Shown here: in pieces, positions 46,511 through 58,100 of the stretch
Position numbering within the stretch: the first letter of the stretch is position 1
How the letters are laid out: the number at the start of each line of letters is the position of its first letter
DNA from: Cellvibrio zantedeschiae
GTDB lineage: Bacteria > Pseudomonadota > Gammaproteobacteria > Pseudomonadales > Cellvibrionaceae
Reading direction: 5' to 3'
DNA length: 64,000 nt
NCBI RefSeq assembly: GCF_014652535.1
Contig: NZ_BMYZ01000003.1
Span: forward strand, 545,450 to 609,449
The notes under the pieces: generated by a model
What the model saw: the letters and a program-made list of their open reading frames with translations, nothing else
The model's database searches: none
What the model was told of the DNA's origin: nothing
Translations under genes and position numbers: made by a program

Positions 46511-47575
46511 ATGAAACGTCGGTCTTTTATAAAAGGTAGTTTAGGTGGTGTTGCCAGTATTTATTTAACCGCTTGCGGACAACTGAAAAATTCTTCTATC
46601 GCTAAAGCGCCAGGCACTTATTTTATGTCTGTGCTGGGCGCGCAACCTTGCTCAACTATGGGCTTTACCCTCACGCACGAACATTTATTTGCCGATTTAC
46701 GCTCCTATTCTGAACAGCAGAAAAATCCTTTATCACTCGACATAAATGAAGTTGTTGCAACTATATTGCCGCACCTTACAGAAATTCAAAAGCTTGGCTG
46801 CAAAACATTTATTGATTGCACCGCAGTAGGTGTTGGTAGAAATCCGCCACTGCTAAAAGCATTGGCCAATGCTAGTGGTATGCAAATTGTTACAACTACC
46901 GGCGCCTACTTATCCAACGATTCGCAATTCAAGCCCGATTATTTTGACGCTATGAGCGCTGAGGCTCTCGCTCAGAAATGGTTAGGTGAATGGCACGAGG
47001 GTATAGACGGCACAGGTATAAAACCGGGCATGATTAAAATCGGTGTATCTGGTGGCCGACTGACTAACGACGAAAATAAATTGATGCATGCTGCAATACT
47101 TACTCATAAAAAAAGCGGCTTAGTTATTGGTTGCCATGTAGGGCCCTGGCGTGAAGTGAAACCGGGTGTTAACGGCACATCGGCACTAGAACAAATTAAG
47201 CTTATAAAGAGTGCAGGTGCTTCTCCTAATAGATGGATCTGGATACACGCGCAGAGCGAAGTTGATTTTCAATATCATCAGCAAGCCTTGGCTCAGGGCG
47301 CGTGGATTTCTTACGACGGTTATCGCCCCGAGCAAACTCAACAATATCTGGAATTGATTACTAGAATAAAAGCCGAAGGCTATTTAAATCGCTTGCTCGT
47401 ATCACAAGATTCAGGTTGGTATACAGCAGCAGAACCCAAGGGTGGAAAATTTAATTCGTTCGCGCCCCTGATGACCGATTTGTTACCTGCATTAAAAAAT
47501 CGCGGTTTTAGTTCAGATGAATTAACACAAATTTTCACGCGTAACCCCGCCGAAGCTTTTCAAATAAAGACCTAG
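46511..47575 (+). CDS. Phosphotriesterase-family amidohydrolase with Tat lipoprotein signal
   Basis: 354 residues from the ATG at 46511 (AAGGAG upstream); the longer frame to 46469 has no signal. MKRRSFIKGSLGGVASIYLTACGQ combines a twin-arginine motif (RRSFIKG) with a lipobox (LTAC). The metal-binding THEHLF, bridging Lys region (KIGVSGG), GCHVG and IHAQSE histidines, and catalytic aspartate LVSQDSGW are all intact. The family includes phosphotriesterases and lactonases; the natural substrate is not clear. Confidence 0.85.
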   Translation: MKRRSFIKGSLGGVASIYLTACGQLKNSSIAKAPGTYFMSVLGAQPCSTMGFTLTHEHLFADLRSYSEQQKNPLSLDINEVVATILPHLTEIQKLGCKTFIDCTAVGVGRNPPLLKALANASGMQIVTTTGAYLSNDSQFKPDYFDAMSAEALAQKWLGEWHEGIDGTGIKPGMIKIGVSGGRLTNDENKLMHAAILTHKKSGLVIGCHVGPWREVKPGVNGTSALEQIKLIKSAGASPNRWIWIHAQSEVDFQYHQQALAQGAWISYDGYRPEQTQQYLELITRIKAEGYLNRLLVSQDSGWYTAAEPKGGKFNSFAPLMTDLLPALKNRGFSSDELTQIFTRNPAEAFQIKT

Positions 47576-47629
47576 CCTAAATGGAATCATGCGAAAAATG
47601 ACTAAATTTAAATACAGCAGTGGCTGCTT

Positions 47630-48409
47630 ATGAAAACAATTTTGTCGTTTCTTATCTTTATAACTTTATGCGGTTGCGCTGCTCAGCCAAGGATGAATAC
47701 AAAGTTTCATTCACGCAGCCAAAGCGACCGCATTAAATACATCATTATTCATTACACTTTTGCCGACCTGCCGAGCTCGTTGGAAACGCTTACGCAAGAT
47801 GAAGTCAGTTCACATTATTTATTAACAGATGGTGAAAAACCTTTCTTCTATAAATTGGTAGATGAATCAAAACAGGCCAATCACGCTGGTTTAAGCAGTT
47901 GGAAGATTTATAACCAGCTGAATGCTTCATCTATCGGAATAGAAATTGTTAATTTGGGATTTTCGGATACACCGACGGGCCGAGTTTGGTATACCTATTC
48001 ACAAGCGCAAATCGATCAATTGATTTTGCTTTTAAAAAAGCTTGTCGCGCGCTACCAAATCAAACCGGAAAATATTCTTGGCCACAACGAAATAGCGCCA
48101 CAGCGCAAACAAGACCCGGGTCCGGTTTTTCCGTGGAAAAAATTAGCGGATGCAGGTTTAATTGTTTGGCCTGACCAAAATAATGTTGCGCAACGTTTGG
48201 CTATTTATCAAAACCAATTGCCAGATATTGCATGGTTTCAACAAAAGCTTGCACTGCATGGTTACGCAGTGCCGCAAACAGGTTTATTAGACAAGGAAAC
48301 GCAAAATGTCATAGCTGTATTTCAATCAAAATATCGCCAAACCTTGTTTGATGGTATGCCTGATGCAGAAACGGCAGCGATTTTGGATGTGCTGATCTTT
48401 TCCAATTAA
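47630..48409 (+). CDS. AmiD-like N-acetylmuramoyl-L-alanine amidase, lipoprotein
   Basis: 259 residues. Signal ending FITLCGCAAQ gives a lipoprotein. The amidase_2 domain has the zinc ligands IIHYT, NHAG and GHNEIAPQRKQDPGPVFPW (His and Asp). The C-terminal ~60 residues (IAWFQQKLALHGYAVPQTGLLDKETQNVIAVFQSKYR) are a peptidoglycan-binding domain. It cleaves the amide bond of muropeptides at the outer membrane, as in E. coli AmiD. Confidence 0.92.
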   Translation: MKTILSFLIFITLCGCAAQPRMNTKFHSRSQSDRIKYIIIHYTFADLPSSLETLTQDEVSSHYLLTDGEKPFFYKLVDESKQANHAGLSSWKIYNQLNASSIGIEIVNLGFSDTPTGRVWYTYSQAQIDQLILLLKKLVARYQIKPENILGHNEIAPQRKQDPGPVFPWKKLADAGLIVWPDQNNVAQRLAIYQNQLPDIAWFQQKLALHGYAVPQTGLLDKETQNVIAVFQSKYRQTLFDGMPDAETAAILDVLIFSN

Positions 48410-48594
48410 AAATCAATCCATTGCCATTAGGTAGGCAGATGTTGCTGTAAAAAACTGTCCGCATAAATCGACAAAAATGTTAAACATGCATGGTCATGCG
48501 TTGTTGAGCAGATATACATCAATTTTCCTTGAGCCTTAGCTGTTGCTACCGGGCAGTGCGGCTTTCGCTGAACGCAAAAAGAACTGCCATCAGC

Positions 48595-48768
48595 ATGGAT
48601 GCCTCGGTATTTGGGGATGAGCCCGAGCTGGATGACAGGGTGCGCCGACAGTTGGAAGCCATCAAGGAGCTGGAAAGTGACGATAAGAAGATTATCCAAG
48701 AAGCACGGGAAGGGCTGATTTTTAAATACCAGGCTAAACGCTGGTCTCGCATTAGCAATTCGAACTAA
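48595..48768 (+). pseudogene. C-terminal remnant of an XRE-family regulator
   Basis: About 57 residues from the in-frame ATG at 48595 (SMDASVFGDEPELDDRVRRQLEAIKELESDDKKIIQEAREGLIFKYQAKRW). The FGDEPELDD...EAI.EL..DDKK...EGLI.K.QAKRW pattern is the C-terminal tail often found after an XRE helix-turn-helix of the form VSMDALVFGD. The HTH itself is missing upstream, so this is a decayed fragment. It could also be a small intact gene, but no ribosome-binding site is obvious. Confidence 0.45.
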
Positions 48769-48780
48769 CTATAAAATAAA

Positions 48781-48823
48781 AACCCAACTGCCAGTGCATT
48801 AAAAACGCACTGGCAGTTGGGTT
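48781..48823. terminator. Perfect 17-bp hairpin, probable bidirectional terminator
   Basis: AACCCAACTGCCAGTGC (48781-48797) is exactly inverted at 48807-48823, with a nine-base loop. An A-rich stretch lies on the left and T-rich on the right. It separates the XRE remnant from the converging Rhs immunity-candidate gene. Confidence 0.7.
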
Positions 48824-48887
48824 CTGTTTCTTTTATTAAATAAGATGCAGATAAAATTTAAACTTTTCTCTGACTCCAGATTATTTT

Positions 48888-49136
48888 TTAGCGCACTAAA
48901 TATCCTGCCTCTTGAAAAAAATTTAGTAATAACGCATCTAAATTTTCATCACTTAATCCTTGTTGTTTTCCTGGTCTTTGCCAATGCCAAACTAATTGAG
49001 CCGCTTGACTATTCAAATTATCAAATTCATTAGCCAATGAATTTGATAAATCAATATTGGTTAGCGCCGGATTATCAACAATCATCTGCTTAAAAACTGA
49101 ACTTGGCGCCTCACCATCTAAAATATTTTTCAACAT
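48888..49136 (-). CDS. Candidate immunity protein of the Rhs toxin
   Basis: 82 residues from the ATG at 49136; a GTG one codon earlier is possible. No signal or membrane segment, acidic, mostly helical (NSLANEFDNLNSQAAQLVWHW, SDENLDALLLNFFQEAGYL). The start overlaps the stop of the 3723-residue Rhs gene (TGATG), so translation is coupled. Small acidic genes immediately downstream of Rhs/CDI toxins are typically their immunity proteins. No sequence family recognised; the assignment is positional. Confidence 0.7.
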   Translation of the reverse strand: MLKNILDGEAPSSVFKQMIVDNPALTNIDLSNSLANEFDNLNSQAAQLVWHWQRPGKQQGLSDENLDALLLNFFQEAGYLVR

Positions 49137-52100
49137 CACTTTTTCCTAAAGAGAGTAGTTGTTACGCCATATGAAGTTTCAGGTGTTCCTACATTTGTAA
49201 AATTATATTTAGCTGCCATGCGACCAGTCCACGTATTTGCGGCAGCCTGTTGTGGGCTCATATTTTTTAAATTTGATAAATATTGAGCTGCGTTAACACT
49301 ATCAGAGTTTTCAATCCACGTTCCTCGAATGGCATTTACTTGCACGCCTTCGCGTTCCAAACGCTGCATTCCGCTAACAAACATATCTGTTCCTGAAGCA
49401 TCAGACATTAAACTTCCGCCTTGGGGAGCACGAATATCAAAGCCAAGAATACCATCTCTATCCACATTCATAATCAAGCCATGAGACTCAGGATCTAAGT
49501 ACCGGAGTTGAGTAGTGCCGCTGTTTAGGTCTGTTCTAATGAAATCATCGGCAACATCTACTCTCGCGGTTAATGAACTGTTTGTAGCCCCGCCTGTTTC
49601 TCGCGAAAGTAGCCCGGAAATCGCTGTCTTAGCATCTCCAAGGCTTTTGGCAACTGGCCCTAATGCGGCACCTAACGTGGTGCTAATCGCAAACTCGGTT
49701 TTGTCAAAACCACTACGTCCAAGATTTCCATTAGAAAGAGCATATAGCACATTATTCCCTCCCTGAACAGCTAAGTCACCAACTCCGCCTGCAATGTATC
49801 CACTGAGTGCTGCTCCAGTATAGCCACCAAGTTTGACGGCAGCTCCTGCCACCCCACCTACTGTTCCGCCAATTGTTAATAAACCTACGTCTGTGAGAAC
49901 CCTACCCATACTAAGCATTTGCGGTGCTACATACGGTTTAGGCTTTTTATCACCCCAGAAGTTTGGATTGTAGGGTGCATGAACAGCGTGATTCACGTAA
50001 CCCGTTGACTCGCTGCCGTCTCGATAACCTGTTACCACAACCTCATCCACCAAATCATATTGGTTTGATACCACATCTCTAACATCGGTGATGTAGGATT
50101 CATCTTTAGCTTGTTTTGCAACAGCAGTCGCTTTAAGAGCATCTGCACCTGCGTTGCCGCTGGACATTGCTAACGCTTGTGTGCCACCTGATGAACCCGA
50201 GGAAGACTGTACTACGCCAAACGGATCATTCCCAATATCATCCCAATTGACTTGGTTAGCAGGGGAACCGGCACCACCTCCGCCGTCAACCCTAGGTATA
50301 GCTAGCTGCACCACCTTACTCGCCAAGGCGTTCCCAAAAGCATCTGCTGCCATTTTGCCCCAATCACTTGAGTTGAGGCTGCCTCCACCATGCGCTAAGC
50401 GATTTAATGTAGCGTTAGCGGTAGAGCCAAGGAAGTTTCCAACAACATTGGTACCAAATTCACCACCGATTCCACCCAAAGCTTTGGTTAGATTATTTCC
50501 AGCTTTGCTTCCCATTAGTCCGGACGATATAGATGATGCTGCCATATCTGCCCAATTAAAATGTGTTTCTAAGCCCGCGATTTTATTACTTGAATAAGCG
50601 CCCACATAGCTTGCTGCTCCGCGGGCTAAGTTGCCTAAATTATTCAACTTTCCAAGTTCAACCCCCTTGGTTGCCCAGCTTGCTCCATTTAGCCAAGCAC
50701 CAGCACCGGCAGAAAATCCTGCAGTCAAACCACTACTTGCGGCCTGACGAAAGTTGATTTTGTCCTGTACCCCCAATGCAACGCCAACAGCTTGGCTCGC
50801 TACACTGCCAACGAAGCCGCCTACCATCGCCCCAGCAAAGGTTGCAGCTAGTTGTGCAGCGGTTGCATTTGCAATACCACCACCAAGAACAGTTAATCCG
50901 CTCGATGTTCCTGCTCCAAAATAAGCTCCTGCGGCTCCTGCTGTATACACTGTGACTACTACGGCAACCACGACCATAATAATCGATGCTATGGCATTAC
51001 AACCTTTAGCTTTGGGTGGAGGCAGTAGTGTCGGGCTTGGAGTTAAATCACCGATAACCTCAGTGTTGTTATAGGGTTTGAAGTTGGTGCTGGTATTTCC
51101 AATAACTTTATCGTTATTGGGGATACGTAGGCTGCGGCCAATATCGGCACCGCTGAAAGTATCGGTAGGCCCCATACTTAATGAGTTGAGATCTGCAATT
51201 AGATACCAAAGACTGGAGTCACCAAATAGTGACTGAGCAATACCCATTAAGGTATCGCCAGTATTTACGGTGTAAGCGCTAGGTGTATCACCTGCGGTGT
51301 ATACAGAGCTTAGTGGCGATATATCTTGACCAAAATTACCGATATTTGCCAAGTCACCACCGGTAGGGGCGTAAAAATAGCTTTGTGTTTGAGTATTACC
51401 TGAACTTGAGGCTCGATCACTTCTCAGTAGTACTTGACCAGCTGTGTTATAGGACAGGTTGCGGTAAATATATTCCGTCTTATTGTTATTGATTGTTGTT
51501 ATGGTTGCACTGGTTAGTCGGCCACGAATGTCATAGGTGTTAGTGGTGCTACCATCGGCTGTTCCTGATTGGCCTGTTCGTGCCGTGATTGAAGATACTT
51601 GCCTGCCAGCATATGTGTTGACGTATTGATAGTTGTAAGTGTTCGTGAATTTCTTAGTATTACTGCTTGAGCTTGTGTCATAGATGTCAGTTGTGTAGTT
51701 ATCAATATCACCCGACGTTGTGTAAGTGTTGGTGGTAATAGTGTCTATTCTATTGTTAATAGTTTCACGAATGGTTTGGGTCTTTAACGCGCCGTCCTTA
51801 GTGTAGGTAGAATCCGACTTCTTTAAGGTTGCACTTGAGTAATTTGTGTAGTTGCTATTTGCGTTATAAGTTGTGCTTAATATTTTAAAGCTGCGCGTGT
51901 CATAGTCATTTGTTTGGCGAACTAAGTCGGTATATTTTGTTGTTGAGTAGCCTTGCTGTTGTTCATAGTTTGTAGTGACGCTTGCTGAAAGTTCCGCATC
52001 AAGACTGGTAGATGTGAGTGATTTACGTTTAATAGATTGGTTAGTTTCTTTAACTTGCCCCAAGTCGTTATAGGTGAAGGAAGTAAGTAGGTAATCATTG

Positions 52101-55100
52101 GCAAAGTATGTACCGTAACCTATGGTCCACCAACTTGCTTTTCCTTTAAATGCCTCTTGCGAGGCGCGCTTGCCAGCTACATAGCTGTAAACAACACCTT
52201 GGGATTCATTGGCCCCTACGTCATTTCCGACTAATACTCCGCTTTCCACTAATACTCGGTTTGCATTGTCGTATTTGAACCACTCGGTTTTATTTAACAA
52301 AGCTGTTGTATCTGGCAATGCATAAGTGGAATTAATACGGCGACGATTTCCCCACTCGTCGTATTCATAATGAAGCGTAGAAAGATTAGCGCTGGTGTGA
52401 GGCGCGCCATTATTCATGTTCGACGCTGGCGATGTTACATCCGTCAAACGATTTTGGGCGTCGTATTTGTAATAAATCCAACTATCTCCCGACGAAGAAC
52501 TTTGTGCGGCAATATTTTGGTAGGTTGTAGGTTGACCTGTAACATTTTGCGTTATTGTGAAGGCAGTTACGCTAGAGCCCGCCAAATTGTTTTCTGCTGT
52601 TCTGTTTCCTCTAATATCAAAATAATAAAGACTACTTTTGCTGAAAGTTGTTGTGTAGTCGTTTGAAGTTAGAGTAACAGTCGTACCAGGATAACTATAA
52701 ATAGAATTGTAACGGCTTACAACAGAAGTTGATTCAATAACACTTTTTTGCAGACCGTTACCCCAGTATGAATATTCGACTTTACCCAGGGTGGGACTAT
52801 TGGCATTTTGTTCAATAGACAGCTGACCAAAATCGTTATAAGTATAGTTGTAACTTTGATTGGAATCGCCGTTCACTTTACGTGATTGAATGCGATCAGT
52901 TAAATAATCTTTGTAATCATAAATATTGGTGCGATCACGATAAGACCATTCATTAATCGTTGTCGAGGCACCAGCTGAAGAAAATAATTTATCAGAAACT
53001 TTATTGCTTAACTCATCGTAATTATAGTGATGGGAAGATCCCTCTTTACTGCGATTGATAAGTATGTTTCCGCGCTCATCAAATTGATAATATTGATAAT
53101 TTCCCACGGCTCCGTAACTAGCGTAATCTGCTTCACTATAACGACGACCAGCCTGATCATATTGGTAGCTAGCCAAGAGAACTGACGTTGGTGTGACAGC
53201 ATCACCTGATTTATATTCGTTTAGCGAACCATTGCGCAATAACGAGTGTGAGATAATTTGGTTGTTGTTATTAAATTGATCTACGGTTACATGCCCTACA
53301 GCATCTTTGGTGCCGACTCGATTGCCATAAGCATCGTAAATATATTCAAGAGTTACATTAGTAGCATCTATAGTTTTTGTGAGCTGCCCTGCTTTGTTGT
53401 AACTGTTAGTTGCTGAAGTACGCTCAACTGTTGAGTTGTTACTTAAATCTTTAGCCGATTCTACGGTTGTTGTTACGCGCCCTAACAAATCATAATTTGT
53501 GGTGCGAGTTACCTGAATAGATTTGAAAGTATCTGTAGCATTCAACTGTAATACTGGATTCGCAGTAAATTGTTCTATCTTTAACTGGTTGTCCTGGTTG
53601 TAAGTATAAGTAGTGGTTGTTTGGGCTGCATCTGTTCTTGTTAATACATTGCCCCAACGATCCGTGGTTTGAACAACCATTGGTGTTTTTAATGTTGTGT
53701 TGGACGTTCCATCATTTGCAGTTGCGAGAAATTGCGGTAACCGCTGCACCAAAAGATGCCCTGCTTTGTCGTAATAGTTCTCTGTCACACGAGTTTCTGC
53801 AGTAACACTTTGTATTGATCCACGTTGTTCAGTACGCGTCACACGGCCCAACAGATCATAATAAAAATAGGTATAGCCTTCTGCACTTTGCTTATACTGC
53901 ACACGACCGGCTGTATCATAACTGTAGCTGTTAATAAGGGCATTGTTGTTGTAATAAGATGGTGATGTAATGATTGAAGTAGCATCTGTACTTAAACCCC
54001 ATACTTTACGTTCTTCAGTAACTTCTCCGTAACCATTATATACGTTCACCTGGCCTGCAACTTTTTTAGTGCCGGTGAATGAATTTATTTGACCAGTATT
54101 CCCACTTTGATCATTAAACACATCTAGCGTTATTGTCTGCCGACCAACTGCATCGTATTCAAAACGGCGCTCAATGTTGTAGCTGTAATTAATATCTGCA
54201 GTTGCGTTGCTTACGCTTATTGCTTGTGTTTGTTTGACGATTCTACCGTTGTAATCAAACATACTTTCACTAATAGAGCCCACAGCATCAATGGTTTTAG
54301 TTTCGTTTCCTGCATGATCATATTCGTGAATAATGGAAAAGCTTGAGCCTATTAAATTAACCCCTGATTTTGTAGAACGGGTTTCTTTTTTCAGCTGACC
54401 AAATGCATCGTATTCGTATTCGGTAATAGGTGTTGCATCGTTAATTCGATTTATGAATACATCACCGCTCAACCCTGCAACTTCGCGAGTTGGTTCGGTT
54501 ATTTTTGTGGTCTTACCTAATTTGTTGTATTCAAACTGTGTTAGGTTGTTATTTGCATCCCAAGATTTAGTGACTTCATTGAATGCGTTGTAATTTTTAG
54601 TATTAACGAGAGTTAAAGTGCCGTTCATCACGCGACGCACAATGCTAACGCGACCTTGCAAGTCGTACTCAGTTTCAGTGGTACGATCTAATGTCGATGT
54701 GGTGAAGCTAGGTGGTGTTGTTCGGTTAATTGCGCTGAATGCAGACGCACTTAAGGGGTTTGCATATTCTACGACGCGTCTTACGTTCCCCATGGAATCA
54801 TAATCTGTCTTGGTTCCATAGCCTAAAGTATCAACGCTCCATATTTTACGGCCGGCTTTGTCATAGTATGAGTAGGTATCTGCTTTGGTGCCATTGAGAT
54901 CTATGGTGCTGCTTTGTTGTGTAATGTTGCCCATGTCGTCATAGAAATATGACGTAACAGATTTACTTGAGTAGGCTGGATTAGATGACGCATTAATTAG
55001 ATCATTTGTAGCTTTAGTCTGATCTTTACTAACATAATTGGTGAGGCCTGTTTCTGGTTGTGTGACTGTTTTAACGCGGCCGGCATTATCATAATCGTAG

Positions 55101-58100
55101 CTAACTGTGCGGCCAATTTTCCCTAATAATTTACTGGCAATATCTGCGGTACTCCAATAAAGATTTGGAGCTGTGCCTAAAGTTGGGGTTCCTGAAATGA
55201 CACTGTTAAGATCACCATAACGTGTGACTGATCTTATGTTGCCCAATGCATCGTAGGTTTTTTGAGTTGCGTAACCCAAGCCATCGATATCATAAATTTC
55301 GCGGCCTACTGCGTCGTAAGTTTTAAATTGGACTATGCGATCTGTTGCATTTGGTCCTGTGCTAATACTGTTTCGTACAGCGCGCCCGGCAGAGTCATAA
55401 GTTACTTCAATAGTGCGTTGGAAACTGCCCGGTGTAGATAAGGCTGTTACTTGCCCTGTTAGCGGTGAGTAATAACCTGGTAGTGTTGTTTTAATTTGGC
55501 GATTATTTGCGTCATATTCATAAACGGTGATGCGAGTATTGGACCCCGTTCCGTTTGTTGCATAACCCAACTGGCCAAGCGCAGTAACCACTTCAGCGAC
55601 TGTTATAGATGAGCGTTCATTTGTAGCCTGCGCACCGCTCATGGCATCTATAGTTGTTGTGCTTAGTGATTTGTCGTAAGCGCGTAACTCAAAAACATTA
55701 TTATTTTTATCGTAAATGTTTTCGGTGACTAACCATTCAGTGGCGTTTTTGGCGCTGATAGTAAATCTTACACGGTTGTCATTGTCGTTGATTGTGAAAG
55801 TACGACGATCATTTGCTGCGTCTAAAGTTGGGGTAAAGGCTGGAGCAAAGGTTGGTGGAACAATATCCAGACCTGATAGTGTGCTAAGCCCAGTTGCATC
55901 AATAAGTGTTGCTAGCTGACGTGTTTGAATTAGCGAAGCATTTTTGTCGTAATTGAACGTGGTAACGCCACCCAGCGCATCAATTTGACGAATTTTTTGG
56001 TTGCTATCGTTGTACATGAACCATGTACTGTTGCGATTCGCATCAATAATTCTAGTGAGATTGCCTTGACTGTCATACTTGTAATCAGTAGTTAAGTTGA
56101 GTAATCCATAAGGATCCACTTGCTCCTTAATTTTTCTGCCTAATTTATCAAAGGTATAAAGTGTGACTTGTTGTGATGTGCTCGATAGACTTCCCTTCTC
56201 TACCAAAGTGGTGTTACCTACTTCGTCATAGGTAAATTTAGTAGAAAGCTCTAATCCATTCGGGTTGTCATTGAATGTATTGATTGACTTGGGGTCAATT
56301 ATGATTTGTTTAATTTGCCCTTTCTTGTCATATATATATTGAGTTGTAGAGGGCGTTGCGCTGCCGGCACCTTCGGTCACCTGAATTTTTCGGCCTTGTC
56401 CATCAAATTTGTAAGTAGTTTTTATTTGTTCACTTAAGCTAGCGGTTACATTGACTGTTTTGCTTACAACTCTGTCAGCAGCATCATAATCGTAACGAGT
56501 TACAGTGCCGCTTGCATCTGTACTTTGGTATAAGCTCCCCGAGTTGTAATATTCATTCTTAATAGTCCGTATATTTTTAGCGTCATAGACTTCAAATAAT
56601 TTTCCATCTTTTGTATAGGAATAAGTTATAACACCGCCTTTACCATCGGTAATTTTTAAAATTTCACCTGTGCGTGTTCTTTCGGTTGTGACACTAATGC
56701 CTTCAATAGATGTAACTGTTAGCTTACGGTTTGCGTCATCGTAATTGTATGCAGTGAATAAACCGGAGGTAGTTCCATCATAACTTTTGACGGTACGGCC
56801 AAATGCATCAACTTCAATTTTTCTGGTGCGCGACATTGGATCTGTGACAGTTATGGTACGTCCACTATCGCTATAAGTTGTAAAGGTGTGATGACTATTT
56901 GCATCATAACTATCAACAATGCGGCCAAAACCATCATAAACAACACCAGTTTTTGCAGCTAAACCAAGATAATCACGTGTTGTATCCTTAACTCTGCCTA
57001 ACAGGTCATAACTTAATAATGTGGCGGAACCATCTGCGGTCGTTGAATCATTTAGCTGGCCGTAAATGGTGTAATTATTTGTAGTTTTTCTGCCTAAAGC
57101 ATCGGTTATTTCTTTTGCTAAACCTAGTTTGTTATAAGTTGTGGATACCACAGCATCTGTGTTGCTGTCTGCGACTATGTAGCCTGTGACATTGGATTCC
57201 AGTCCGCCGGTAGTAATTGTTGCAGATATACGATTTGTGTAAACACGAATTGAGCTAACTTGACCAAAGCTGTTGTAACTAGTTTGTGCTACTTCACCAA
57301 GTGCATTAACGGTATAAGTTAATTGCCCTGCAGTGTTGTAGAAAAGGAACGTTTTAGTTTGCGGTTTGCCATTTTGAATGGGCCCGAATTCCGCGATCTT
57401 TCTACCCACTGCATCAAATTGTACAGTGGTACCGTAGTTAGTGATGGCTGTAGAAATTGCGCTGGCACTAGGAGTTTCTCCTAGTGATACTTCACCTACA
57501 CCGCTCACCGTGCCTGTGATGTCTCCAAACGAATTATATTGCACACGGGATGCACGCTGGTCTGACGTACCATCAGCCTGAATGCTACGAACTAAACGAC
57601 CCGCACTGTCATAGACATTGCGTGACTTTGAGCCATCAACACCAATGATGTTATCTACACGACCAAAGCTGTCATAGTTGGTTGTAGTAGTCTCTTTTAT
57701 TCCAGCTAAAACCGTGGGCGTTTTTAAAGTTGCCAGGGTTGCAGTATCTGATGTTACCACTGCAGTCATATATTGAATTATTTGACGATTATTATTGGTT
57801 GAGTCGTAAACAGTTTCAGTTAAAAAGCCTTGTTCGTTTACTGTGCCAATTGGCCGACCTTCTGCATCGTAATAGTAATATGTTGTTAACTTATCGCCCG
57901 CACCTACAGCCGCTTTCATGCTATCGAAAGTGCTCACCGTCGCAACTTGATTGCCATAACGTAACGTTTTTATCAGACGACCAACGCTGTCATAAATATT
58001 TTCGTTGAGATATTTCTCCGCATCCAATTGTCCTTTTAAAAGTCCGTCACGATCATAGAAATAACGTGTGACTCGACCTGATTGCGTGGTTTGAATTAAG

